Below, piece by piece: positions 33,102 through 43,197 of a stretch of DNA of 64,000 nucleotides (positions within the stretch are counted from its first letter, which is position 1; the number at the start of each line of letters is the position of its first letter). The notes beneath the pieces are model-generated. The model worked only from the letters and a program-made list of their open reading frames with translations, did no database searches and was not told the DNA's origin. The DNA is from Rheum nobile. Taxonomy: Eukaryota > Streptophyta > Magnoliopsida > Caryophyllales > Polygonaceae. The DNA lies in contig WOAB01000109.1 of assembly GCA_027886185.1 (NCBI GenBank), positions 7,358,501 through 7,422,500 on the forward strand, in the 5' to 3' direction. The position numbers and the translations under genes are program-made.

Positions 33102-36074
33102 CTATAATCCTTCGTCAGTCCTTTTCCTCCTACAGTACTGCTTGTTGTGGTCTTGGTTGCCGCAATAAGAACACCGCCTCTTCCTAGAATAATTCCTCTC
33201 CCACGTCGCCCTGTATCGGTTAATACGTGGCCTTCCAGGAGGATGTTTTACTTTTGGTGCATAGCATCTGATGGATGACACTGCTTCAAGAACTGACCAT
33301 CGGCTTATGGGAGGAACAAGATGCACAGTTTCCTTGTAGACTTCTCTCACGTAGTCGTTCTTGAACATGGGATGGACGAGATCAGTGAGTCGCACTCCCC
33401 TATCACTTGCAACCGCTATGGCATGAGCACATGGAACTTTATCAATCTGGAACATGTTATAATCACATGTACGAGCATTAAGGTTCATCGAGTATCTGAT
33501 AGTTCCTTGCATGACCTCTGCTTCAAACTGGCTAAGTCTTCGAACACTCATCTTAGTTGACCTTCTGTAGTTCACTTCTACCAGCGTGTACACAGAGGGT
33601 GACAAATATTGGTCACATTTTGAAGCCATTTCCCTTCTTTCACAAAACCATTTAGAAATGGTCTCAAGAATCGCATCAAACAGAGCAAGAATAGGCCACT
33701 GACGCTGTGTTTTCCACAGACTATTAAGACACTCGGCGTTGTTGCTTGTCATGATGTTAAACCTGTTCCCATGAAAATGCACCCTCGCCCAGTTTTTAAC
33801 TCCAACTTCTTTTAGATATTGACCAATCTTTGGAGATGCAGCTGTTATTTGAGCAAACTGATGATTGAACTCAACTACTGTGTAAGCCTGAGCAGCTTTT
33901 TTGAATATGCCGAAGAGGTCTTGCCTGCCAAACTTCCTCTTGAAGTTTTGGTATGTGTGATATATGCAATATCCATTCTTGGCGAAATAATAGCTATTTA
34001 TCAGACCCTTCCCAATGCTAACATGACGGTCAGACACGAAATACAACTCAGGATGATCAGGAACAACAACCCTCAATTCACTGAAGAAAAATGACCATGC
34101 ATCATCGTTCTCACAGTTAACAACGGCAACAACAAGTGGATATATTTGGCCGTTTCGATCTTGTGCCGTAGCCAGGAGAAGTATCCCCTTGAACATGGAT
34201 GTCAGGTGAGTGCCGTCAACTGATATTACCTACACACGCAAAACTATGTTCTCATAAGTTGCCCTGACAATAGGATGTTAAGCTTTGAAAACAACATTAT
34301 ATGGACTGACTTATGATTCTTGTTTTGTTTGTCACACATGCAGTCATATAGGCGTTTGACCTGACAAAGTAACTATACGTCCTGACTGTGACAACAATGA
34401 GACTAAAGACTGACCTTTTTCAGATGTCGCGCTGCCCTTATCCATGGACCTAAAGTCCAGAAGACATACTTGAAGCGTTGGTCAGCATCTCTGACTATTC
34501 TCGTGTATGTTCCCGGATTAGATTTCTCTAACATGTGCATGTAAGAGTACATTGCCTTGTAGCTATCCTCAGTTGTACCATGTGCCATGTCCTAGGCCAA
34601 GAGTCGTGCTCGATTGGCTTTGTAGTAGCTTGTCTTTATCCCATGCTCTAACATGAAATCTTGAATTTCTGAAGCATTGAGGCCTTTACGGCCGTTTAAA
34701 AACCTGAGATGTCACAAAGTGAATCTATAAATGCATTCATATTGGCCTTTGATAACAAAAACTGTTCAAATGCAAGAAAAACATACTTGTGAAGTACTTT
34801 CTCGGCAATCAGCCGAGAAGTTGCTCCTTTGTGATGATTGTGGTTTACTCTCATGCCACAGGTATGATCCACAACATATTATCGCACCATAAACAAGGAC
34901 GTTTTTTGTAACAATGAGCCACGACAAACGAAGGTGCATTTGTCGTCAACACACTCAACATCATAATTGGACTTGTCGGACCTCTTCACACGCATCTCAT
35001 AGAAATTTTCCATTGCCAGGGAAAAGAGTGCAGCTTTGAACTCTTCCTTAGAATTGAAGATCTGACCAACCTTCATTGTTGGATATGAGGACTTGTTTTC
35101 ACTTGTTTCCTCATCTTTAACTAACATGTGTTGCATGTCCCTCTCCGCTGGATAATACCTCTTTTCAATCTCTCTAAGCATGTCTTCATCAACATCAATC
35201 TCTTCTTCTTGGTCCTCCTCTATTTGTTCCTCGTTGTATGTTCCCTCATTGCCATTTATTTCCTCCCACACATCATCTAGACCAACGGTATTTACATCAT
35301 CACCTGAAGCATACCCTAAACCATCACCACCATCAACACGATCATCATCACCTGATTGATAACAGCCCCCGTAATCAAAACCATCTCCTATTTCATCCTC
35401 CAAAGAATGTCCACTATTGGCATAATCAGTCATTTTCTCCTTTCCTTTGTTTCTTGATGTAGCAGCTTCAATGTCCTCATCATCGCTGCTCAATGATATA
35501 ATGTCTTCCAGTATCATGGGACACTTTCTCTTGTCTTTCCCCCTCACTTCATCCCTTTTTAATCTCCTTAACTCTGCTTCGTTGTCAGCTTCAATAATTT
35601 CATCAACTGACCTGACGTTAGTGTCGGGTGCTCTGTCTTTTGCAAAAAACGACCTGAAAAAGTCTTTATTGTCTTGGCTCTGAGTTGGTGGTGGAGTTGT
35701 TGGAGAAGGAAGAGTACGATGTTCAGCCCTTTCACTTCGAATCTCTTCCTTCTTTAAAAGGTTGGTGTACAACTCAATATTCCACTCTGATGAATTTTCT
35801 CCACAGTTGTTCAAGAACTTGAACGCATCAAGATCGTCGTCATCATTTATAACGATCGGTGGAAGTTCTGGTTTATTTTGATAAATGTATTGCACAAACA
35901 AATTCTCTTCATCAAATGGATTCTTCTCAGTCCATTTGTTGCGTAGTGTAGCCAAGTCCGTGTCAGGGGAAAGCAACATGGCTTTCACTGTTCTATCACC
36001 TCATACAACCACCTTTTTCCTTGTTGTTTCCATTCTCCACCACTGATGAACTTCACATACACTACTTTCGTACC
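33102..36074 (-). pseudogene. MULE transposase (MURA type), broken
   Basis: Cuts and rejoins DNA at the MULE ends. Minus strand. The N-terminal region from an acceptor near 36075 (GGEWKQQGKRW) shifts frame once near 36000. It continues through DLATLRNKWTEK, a long acidic stretch and the FAR1/MuDR-like zinc-binding region (DVECVDDKCTFVCRGS). Then come a TAA at 34879, an intron (about 34787-34706), a TAG near 34591, and an intron from 34411 to about 34234. The catalytic exon follows. DDE residues are D in VDGTHL (34217-34215), D in SDRHVS (34031-34029) and E in NNAECLN (33734-33732). The C-terminus has a SWIM-like motif (CDYNMFQIDKVPCAHAIA) and a zinc knuckle (CSYCGNQDHNKQYC), ending at 33102. 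Two stops and one frameshift make it inactive, but all three acidic residues remain. Confidence 0.85.
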
Positions 36075-36543
36075 TACAAATAAAGAAGGTTTTTGAACTT
36101 CACGTATACAGAGGGGAAAAATCGATTGTTTTTCAGGAGAGTTTACTTACTCATTCAAGCTTTAATGGAGGGCGTCATGTGTGAAATATCTCACGTGGAG
36201 TAAGTGCTAGAGTCAGGCTGCTTTGAAGTTCTCAAGGAATATTCAGGGATTTTTGTCAGGTGAGCTACGCTGGAGGGATTAAGGATTGAAGGAGATGAAT
36301 AATTTTCTTTTGGAGGGAAACTTGTCCGCCAATTTTAATTAAGGCACAGTTCAAGGAAGACATACTTGAAGGTTGATGTGATGGGGCTGCCACCGGGAGG
36401 GAGAAAGTGATTAAGGATAGATTAATGATTTTTTTTATCTTTTTTGGAGAAAATATTAGTCATCTTTTAAGGATATTCAATTGAAAAGAAAAGTTAAATT
36501 CTACCCTCAACAATAGCAAAAATACCACAAAAAGTACAAAAAG

Positions 36544-36623
36544 TTGGTACTTTTGCAATACTTTTTAAAATATGGATTTTTTTGCAAGTTGATAACAAAA
36601 ATCTGATATCCTTGCTATTACGC
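36544..36623 (-). repeat. Right terminal inverted repeat of the large MULE
   Basis: Inverted relative to 22806-22887. The outermost bases ATTACGC mirror GCGTAAT, and the inner block TGGTACTTTTGCAATACTT mirrors the left inner block. The region between is more diverged than in the left copy. It is followed by ATTTATATA (36624-36632). Confidence 0.8.
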
Positions 36624-37460
36624 ATTTATATAATTGATATGAAACCTTGATGTCTAATCTACTATATAATACTAAAGTAAAACCTAGCTAAGACCACTTG
36701 TCGTTTTGACATTGCGTTATATCATTTATTGTCACATGTCTACTCCACATCGTGCACATACTAAATTATCTTTTTATATTATTATTATTATATAAATATT
36801 TCCTAATTTCCTTTTCAACATATAGATTAGTCACATTTAATCTTGATTTCTATATTCGATAGAATATATTAAGTAATTTTCAAATATTCTCTTTTAACTT
36901 CTCCATTAAATTAGTCACATTTTATTTAAATTTCAATTTAACTCATTTATTTCTAGGCTGAGGACGTGATTCAACATATTATGTATGTACGAAATCCAAA
37001 TGATTTTTGTTAATTGATTATTATAGAGATTTCCTTTTATTATCATATTTATCTTTAATTTTATTTATATTATCACTAATTATATATATGTTGTCATTTA
37101 TATTAAATGATCTATGCTCTAGTAAAACAAGCTGTTAGGGTGAAACGAGTGTATCAATTTAGGACGTTGGATTAGAGGAGGATGGATGGCTGAGATTGAA
37201 TCTAGGAAGGTACAAGATTAGGGGGTAGAATCACGCACACTAGATCACCTAAATTTATGGGATTTGTTTTTCTAACTTACTCCCTCTCTCTCCAATCTAC
37301 ATATTCAGTTTCCCATTAAATCGTCTCTTCCTTTCTCCTTCTAAGAACCGCTCATCGTCTTCCCATCGTCTTCCAAGAACCGCTCATCGTCTTCCTCTCC
37401 TCTAGGTTTCCTCTTCCCCCGCTCACCGGCGACAGGACGTCCTCCACTTCGTCGCCCGAC

Positions 37461-37853
37461 TCGGCGGTTGCGAGGCTGTACGCGGCGAATTCCGACACCG
37501 TCGTCGATTCATCGTAGCCATACGCTGAGCTCTGGATGGGAACCCACGAGTCTGGACCGTCCTTCCTGGTCAAGAAGGGTCCGATTTCGCCGAAGGGGAA
37601 TGGATGTTTGAATCCTCGTGAATCTGAGCCGTCCGATGAGGATGTGCATGCGGCGAATGATGAGTTGAACGGGAATAGGTGCGTGAATTATTTTGAATCT
37701 ACGCCGCATGATAAGTCTGTGCTGAAGGTGAATGAGAATGGTGATTGTGGATTGGAGGTGGAGACTCTCAAGTCTTGCATTCAGAAAAACCCTAGCGTGC
37801 TCGGTGATAGGGTTCTTGAGAAGTGGGGATGTGATCTTCCTTTCTTGTTTAAG
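37461..37853 (+). pseudogene. Captured fragment of type I phosphomannose isomerase
   Basis: In the intact gene this zinc enzyme interconverts mannose-6-phosphate and fructose-6-phosphate in the cytosol. Seen here: a frame with VARLYAANSD, then PYAELWMGTHESGPSFL. A foreign-looking stretch of about 65 residues follows, then LKSCIQKNPSVLGDRVLEKW and CDLPFLFK, ending exactly at a GT donor (37854). These blocks match the N-terminal part of plant phosphomannose isomerases. The zinc- and substrate-binding exons that should follow are absent. A TAG at 37515-37517 interrupts the frame before PYAELW. The copy cannot make the enzyme; it was captured from a host gene elsewhere. Confidence 0.75.
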
Positions 37854-38164
37854 GTAAGATTTTATTTTGCTTCATATGGAAGTTTTTTTATAAATTAGTT
37901 TCTATGGCTGTCAATAGATAGAAATATAAAATATACCGTGAATATATGTTTGATGATTGTCTAATCTTTGAAATAAAAATCCAATGCAATCAATTGGTGT
38001 TTGGAATGTATACATACTTGAAGTGAATTTCTTTTCTGTGATTCTTGAAATAACGGAAGATAAATTGAATTTTCTTGGAACATTATTTTGCTGAAAATGA
38101 CCAATGACCTTTTTTCCCTTTTGTTATTTTTGAAAGGGATATGCATAATACTTGTTATGCAGAT

Positions 38165-38710
38165 AATACGTGTATGATATGCAATTTGTTATTATAGATT
38201 GTTTTACTGGCCGTGATTGTGATATTCATTTGTGTGGATGTGATATGCATTTTACATGCATTGATATGTAGAATATACTTGTATGATATGCAATTTGTTA
38301 TTATAGATTATTTCACTGGCCGTGATTGTGATATTCATTTGTGTGGATGTGATATGCATTTTTCATACATTGATATGCAGAATATACTTGTATGATATGC
38401 AATTTTTTATGATAGATTATTTCATTGGCCGTGAATGTGATATTCATTTGTGTGGATGGCTTTTGCATTTTCTATACATTGATATGCAGAATAAGCCGCA
38501 AGCGCAGCCAAGGAAGATCTCGCTGAGTGCTAGGAAAGAACAAGTCACGGGCGCGGTTCAAGGGCAACGATCGCGGCCATGCAATTATGTGGATGGGATA
38601 TGCATTTTTTATACAGTGATATGCAGAATTTACTTGTATGATATGCAACTTGTAATTATGAATTATTTCCTTGACCATGACTATGATATTCATTTGTGTG
38701 GATGAGATAT
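38165..38710 (+). repeat. Minisatellite with 109-bp period inside the Pack-MULE
   Basis: Units start with TGTATGATATGCAA at 38171, 38280 and 38389 (exact spacing 109 bp), with a diverged further copy near 38635. Each has GTGATATTCATTTGTGTGGATG. Open frames across it only reflect the repeat. A GC-rich block of about 100 bp (38489-38590) interrupts the last unit. Confidence 0.88.
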
Positions 38711-39339
38711 GTATGATACCGAATAACAGATATTCAGAAATACTTGAACGATATTCAAATAATGTGTTTTGATATGCACAATTTTTTTTCAATTCAGTGG
38801 ATGCATTATATACATAATGAATAAGCACTCACCATACTTGAATATCAGACATAAGACAGTGAATATCAGCATGAATACGATGGAACATGAACAAAATAAA
38901 CAGATATGCAAAGAACATTAAACGATATTCACAATTTTCGTGTCGATATGCAGATTTTTTGTATCGATATGCAGAACGGTTTAGAAATTTCTGGACCGAA
39001 TCCACGTTTTCTCTCTCCAATCTTTCTCTCTCCAATCTCCTTCTAACTGCCTATTTTGGTGGTGATATTTATTCCATGATTCACACCCCCACTACACCCT
39101 TTTTTCTCTCTCCTAATCTAGCCATCTATCATCCTCAATCCAACGCTCCAAAATTGTCCACTCGTTTCACCACAAGACTCGTTTTACCTGAGCGCCCCTC
39201 TATATTAAATATATATTAAATATTTTATAAATGTGAAATCAATATGTTTTTCATAATTGAAAATAGTTTTAATATAAGTGTTTACCCAAATCCCGTGCAT
39301 GACACATAACTAAGCAAACATTTTCTAATTATCTTATAC

Positions 39340-39862
39340 TAGGATGGAAATCATACTAGAATACTCGATCCGTCCAAGCACCCGACTGAATATAAGGTCG
39401 ATAACCCGTTCTAAGCAGTATGATAAACTTGTGGAACAGTTGGTGGATCGGGTCAGATATAGGTGGAGGTCATCAGCTCAAATACCCGATCTGTCACTTG
39501 CCTAGCCACCTGACCTGTTTCACCCGCTCATTAATCATATATATATAACTGGATATTTGACAATTATTTTACAATAGATTAATAAATTAAATAATGTTTT
39601 TATGATGCATTTTTTTAGTATTTTTAGCTATATGCTCGTCTTTTTTTATATAATTTACATATTTTTTGTACGTGTTTCGCAAGTTCGGACGAAAAAACAC
39701 AAGAAACAAGCCACACTTTTATTTCACTCGAAAACTCGGCGGATGACGAATGAATCAAACGCGGTCGATGCAGTTCGTGGGTGCTAGGTGGGGCGATTAG
39801 CCTAATGGGTTGGATGATAAAAGTGGTTCATCCATCCATTATCTGACTTAATTCCATCCCTA
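39340..39862. mobile_element. Possible hAT-like MITE
   Basis: The left end TAGGATGGAAAT and the complement of the right end TAGGGATGGAATTA form short inverted repeats. The 8-bp flanks (TCTTATAC and the sequence after 39862) match poorly, so the limits are tentative. No coding capacity. Confidence 0.3.
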
Positions 39863-39997
39863 CTCCTATCGAATAGCAATGCGTATTTAAATTTTGTTTT
39901 AAATTAAATGATAGATATCTCCAATTCTCAAAGAGTAAATTTATATCCTTTTCTGCTTCACAAATTTGTAAAAAAATACTCTTCTCCTATCATTATG

Positions 39998-40810
39998 TGT
40001 TGAATCGTTAGTGTGTTGAATAAGGAACTATGTGACTGTTTCCTGGACAGCGGAAATAAGTAAAGATTCAAAGTAACAACAAAGTTCACAAACGTGTACT
40101 TGTATTATTAGAGTTGTACAATCTCATAAGTCTTCTCTCCACATATACCCTAGGCTAAAGACTTTGAGTGCAATCACCTCTAAACAACACAAGAACAAAA
40201 CAAAAACTCAAAGCAAGAACTACCCGTACCTTGCCTTAGCTTTTCGATCTCAGTTCCCAAAAGCTCTGGATGACAATAGTTGAGATATCTTTCCCCAAGA
40301 CAGTTCTCATCTATATATAGGGTCTAACAAAAATCATATTTCCAAATATCTAACTATAGTCATATATGGTAACCATGAACACCTACGTTTCCAAATAAAC
40401 ACTAAAGCTGATAAACATATAGTTTCCATGTATAAACTTTCCTAAGACTCAATATTTTCTCCTTCTTCTCCAAGTAAGACACGAAATCTTGTTTCCTTGT
40501 ATAATTGAGTCCGTCTGGGAACAGCTGGCATCTCTGCGTTCTCGCGTTGTTCCTCAGACGCGGGGTTTCCATGAATAGAACTTTCCTTGTATAAACACCA
40601 CGCGCTTTCTAGATTTCCAATTTGTTTGCATGGGAGTTGTTCCTTGTTTCCACAACGTTCCATTGTGCTCCTATGTTTTCTCTTCTTCACTGTTTTCCAT
40701 TGTTCCTTTATCCTTTCATAAAACCTGAAACTCATAGGAACAACAATAAAACGTAAAACCTAATGGTGTTTATCATCATCAAAACCAGAGGGAACGTCAA
40801 GGTTCCAACA
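39998..40810 (-). repeat. 3' LTR of element E
   Basis: 813 bp, TGTTGAATCG...GTTCCAACA. Its first 304 bp match 45171-45474. Internal to it on the minus strand is the purine tract CAAAAAATGGAGAAAT, a plausible plus-strand primer. Confidence 0.88.
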
Positions 40811-41301
40811 ATTTCTCCATTTTTTGGTGATGACAAACCCATTCAAAAATTGTTCGATCGAAACAGAATAACAAGCAAGGTAATATTTAGCAACATGTAT
40901 CTGAGTTCAAATGTATAAGCAAAATTTTATGTAAAATGAGTAATTGCAATTCATACCTTCAAGTTGCATCATCGTTCCCCCTCAGCACTAGCATCGTCCA
41001 GAAATTCACAAAGAATTAGGAACAATTAAACTGTTACCTCTCTTAACTGAGTTATCGCAAACAATTTCCACACTTTCCCCTTTTGGCATCATCAAAATAC
41101 CAAAAATAAACAGTGGAACAACATAGCTAAGCAACAGTTACCAGCAAAGAAAAGTTCATTCAAAATGCAGGGAATTGATTACAAAAACCAAAAGACAATC
41201 AGGCAAACAGTCACAAAATGATCACAATGCAAACATTTAAACAAGAGAACATAGAAAAAATCAAGAGAAGAGGGTCAGACGGGCTGGATAGGAGAGGTGT
41301 C

Positions 41302-41591
41302 CACTCAAGACTCAGAATCCTCCTTCTGGGCCTTGTCCTTGTTGAGGAAATACTCAAGAAGCAGAGAAATGATGTTCTTGATCTCACGTAATTCAGTCAA
41401 CAACTGACTTTGCACTGAAGCACCTTTGGATGTTCCCTCTCCAGTTTCTCGCTTCAAAATATCAGACACAGGCAGAGTTCCCTTGGCGTCTCCTTGGAAC
41501 TTCATTTTGCTGATGTTCACCATGTCGAGCTCAGTGACCATGGGAACCTCGTCTTCTTCTTTGTAGACCTTCTTTTTCTTTTCTTTTATTT

Positions 41592-41667
<76 letters not shown>

Positions 41668-42098
41668 GCTTTCTTGCTTTCTTTCTTTCTTTCTTATATT
41701 CCTCCTTTTTTTTCTTCTTTTTTTAACTCTTTTTGCAGCAAAGTAGATGTTCCTCTCTGTAGTTCCATCAGATCAAAATTTAATTTCTCCTTCTCAGCGA
41801 AGCAACGTTCTTCTACAATTCTCAACGTTCCTTTGATTGTCCTCGGCACTGACGTTCCTGTTCACTGTTCCCCTTCAGGCCAAGTCCCATCTAGAAGATT
41901 TCGAGACACTTGAGTGGATGGAAAGGCCGGTTTGGATATTTTATGGGGTTCACACAAAATATCAAAGATATATCCAAACAAAAATAGGTAGGGAACAATG
42001 ACGATCCAGATAATGATTCCCAGTAAAATGTGGCAAATAAAGAGAGGTGCATAGGGAACGTTTACCTGGATCCAAGCTTGGGACGGCAGTGCAACCAA
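41302..42098 (-). pseudogene. Possible envelope-like/extra ORF remnant of element E
   Basis: Downstream of RNase H on the minus strand. One part has a strongly hydrophobic segment (HILLGIIIWIVIVPYLFLFG, about 42030-41970). A GAAA microsatellite follows, then a frame ending TELREIKNIISLLLEYFL...EDSES (41541-41305). SIRE-type elements carry an extra gene at this position, but I cannot confirm homology. It is disrupted by stops and by the microsatellite. Confidence 0.3.
41585..41695 (+). repeat. (CTTT)n microsatellite
   Basis: A run of CTTT units with two GCTT variants, inside element E. The long open frame across it (FLSFFLSFF repeats) is only the microsatellite translated. Confidence 0.95.
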
Positions 42099-42358
42099 TT
42101 ATCATTTTGGCTTGTAATGAGGGTGCAGATAATCAAATCGGTTGCTTTGCGCTTGAAAGAAGATGTTATCATGTAAAAATATAGCACATATGATCAAGAA
42201 TAGAAGTTGTAAGAAGTTTTTGATATAATGTAACACAAAGCACATAGCAAGGAAAATAAACAAGTCATTTGCAAATAACATGCCACACAGAAGCTGTTTC
42301 CTAGGTTATAATTGATCGATCTAGCCAATCATTGAGGGAATAGTGGAAGTGGAGTTCC

Positions 42359-43190
42359 TCAATTTAGAGAGATCATCCCAAGGAGCATTCTCAAATACTC
42401 AAAGGGTTTTCTATCCAATGCTTTGGTAAATATATCTGCAACTTGTTCCTCTGTCCTACAATGATACATTCTAGTGCAATTTTTCTCAACATTGTCACGG
42501 AAAAAATGATGACGAATATCAATATGCTTAGTACGTGAATGATGAACATGATTTTTGGAGATGTTGATAGCACTAGTATTATCACACATAATGGGAAAAG
42601 TGCCAAGGGACATACCAAAATCCTCCAATTGTTGTTTGAGCCATAATACCTGGGCACAACAAGCGGCAACAGCAACATACTCAGCTTCGGCTGTTGAAAA
42701 GGCAACAGAATTTTGTTTCTTTGATGTCCAAGAGACAAGGCATGGGCCAAGGAACTGTGCCGTCCCTGATGTGCTTTTGCGATCCACAAGGTGACAAGCA
42801 AAGTCAGCATCAGTGAAACCCACAAGTTCAAACCCACTGTTCCTTGAATACCAAAGACATAAGTTGTCGTTCCCTTTCAAGTATCGCATGATCCTCTTGA
42901 CCTCAGTTAGGTGTGACTCCTTAGGATTTGCTTGAAATCTAGCACAAAGACACACACTAAATATAATATCTGGCCTACTTGCCGTTAGATAAAGTAATGA
43001 ACCAATCATTCCTCTATACGTTGTAGCATCCACATCTTTGCCATTCAAATCTGCATCAATTGTCTCCAAGGGACACAGTTCCCTTAGATTGTCGTTGAAG
43101 TGAGGTGAGGTGATCTCTAGTTCCCGTCATATGGCATTAGCATGCGCTATCAATGAACCACATGTTGTTCCCCCTTACTTCATCCTGCAT
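42359..43190 (-). pseudogene. Element E protease start fused to RT end and RNase H
   Basis: RNase H is complete: YLTASRPDI (end of RT), FTDADFA, STAEAEYVA, RTKHIDIRHHF, then stop at 42359. Immediately upstream (about 43150-43075) lies the start of copia protease (MWFIDSAC, then CHMTGTRD, a TAA between them, then SLGDN). Everything between (rest of protease, integrase, most of RT; about 2.5 kb judged from element F) is missing. Confidence 0.8.
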
Positions 43191-43197
43191 TTAGAAA

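Larger units (their letters stand above)
22806..36623. mobile_element. Large Mutator-like element (MULE) with Ulp1-like cargo
   Basis: A perfect 9-bp duplication ATTTATATA flanks it (22797-22805 and 36624-36632). The ends are inverted repeats of about 80 bp. On the left it has a spliced plus-strand gene with DUF1985 and Ulp1 peptidase, and on the right a minus-strand MURA-type transposase. Between them lie a minus-strand GRF zinc-finger gene and at least one small plus-strand gene. Known: plant MULEs of the Kaonashi (KI) type carry Ulp1-like genes beside MURA. Inferred: this is a member, now defective because both large genes carry stops and frameshifts. Confidence 0.88.
37109..39200. mobile_element. 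Pack-MULE carrying a captured gene fragment
   Basis: Perfect 10-bp duplication TATATTAAAT on both sides (37099-37108 and 39201-39210). Inverted repeats of about 130 bp: GTGAAACGAGTG, CGTTGGATT and GGATGGATGGCT on the left appear in the same order in the reverse complement of 39065-39200. Inside are an exon fragment of phosphomannose isomerase, a minisatellite and a GC-rich patch, with no transposase. That is the definition of a Pack-MULE. Confidence 0.82.
36658..39313. mobile_element. Possible short Helitron, interrupted by the Pack-MULE
   Basis: It begins A/TCTACTATATAATACTAAAG, the usual look of plant Helitron 5' ends. It ends with a weak hairpin-like CCCGTGCATGACAC followed by CTAA. Without the inserted Pack-MULE it would be about 0.55 kb, a normal size for a non-autonomous Helitron. 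Against it: the base after CTAA is G, where T is expected, and the hairpin is degenerate. Confidence 0.33.

Noticed and set aside
38213..38705. Two overlapping ORFs rich in CVDVICI and YDMQ repeats
   Set aside because: They are translations of the 109-bp minisatellite; open only because the unit length and sequence happen to lack stops.
36658..39313. Helitron as the carrier of the phosphomannose isomerase fragment
   Set aside because: The inverted repeats and 10-bp duplication at 37109-39200 show that a Pack-MULE carries the fragment. A Helitron may only be the surrounding host sequence.
41494..41913. Plus-strand ORF of 139 residues full of FLSFF repeats
   Set aside because: It is a CTTT microsatellite translated, inside the minus-strand element E.
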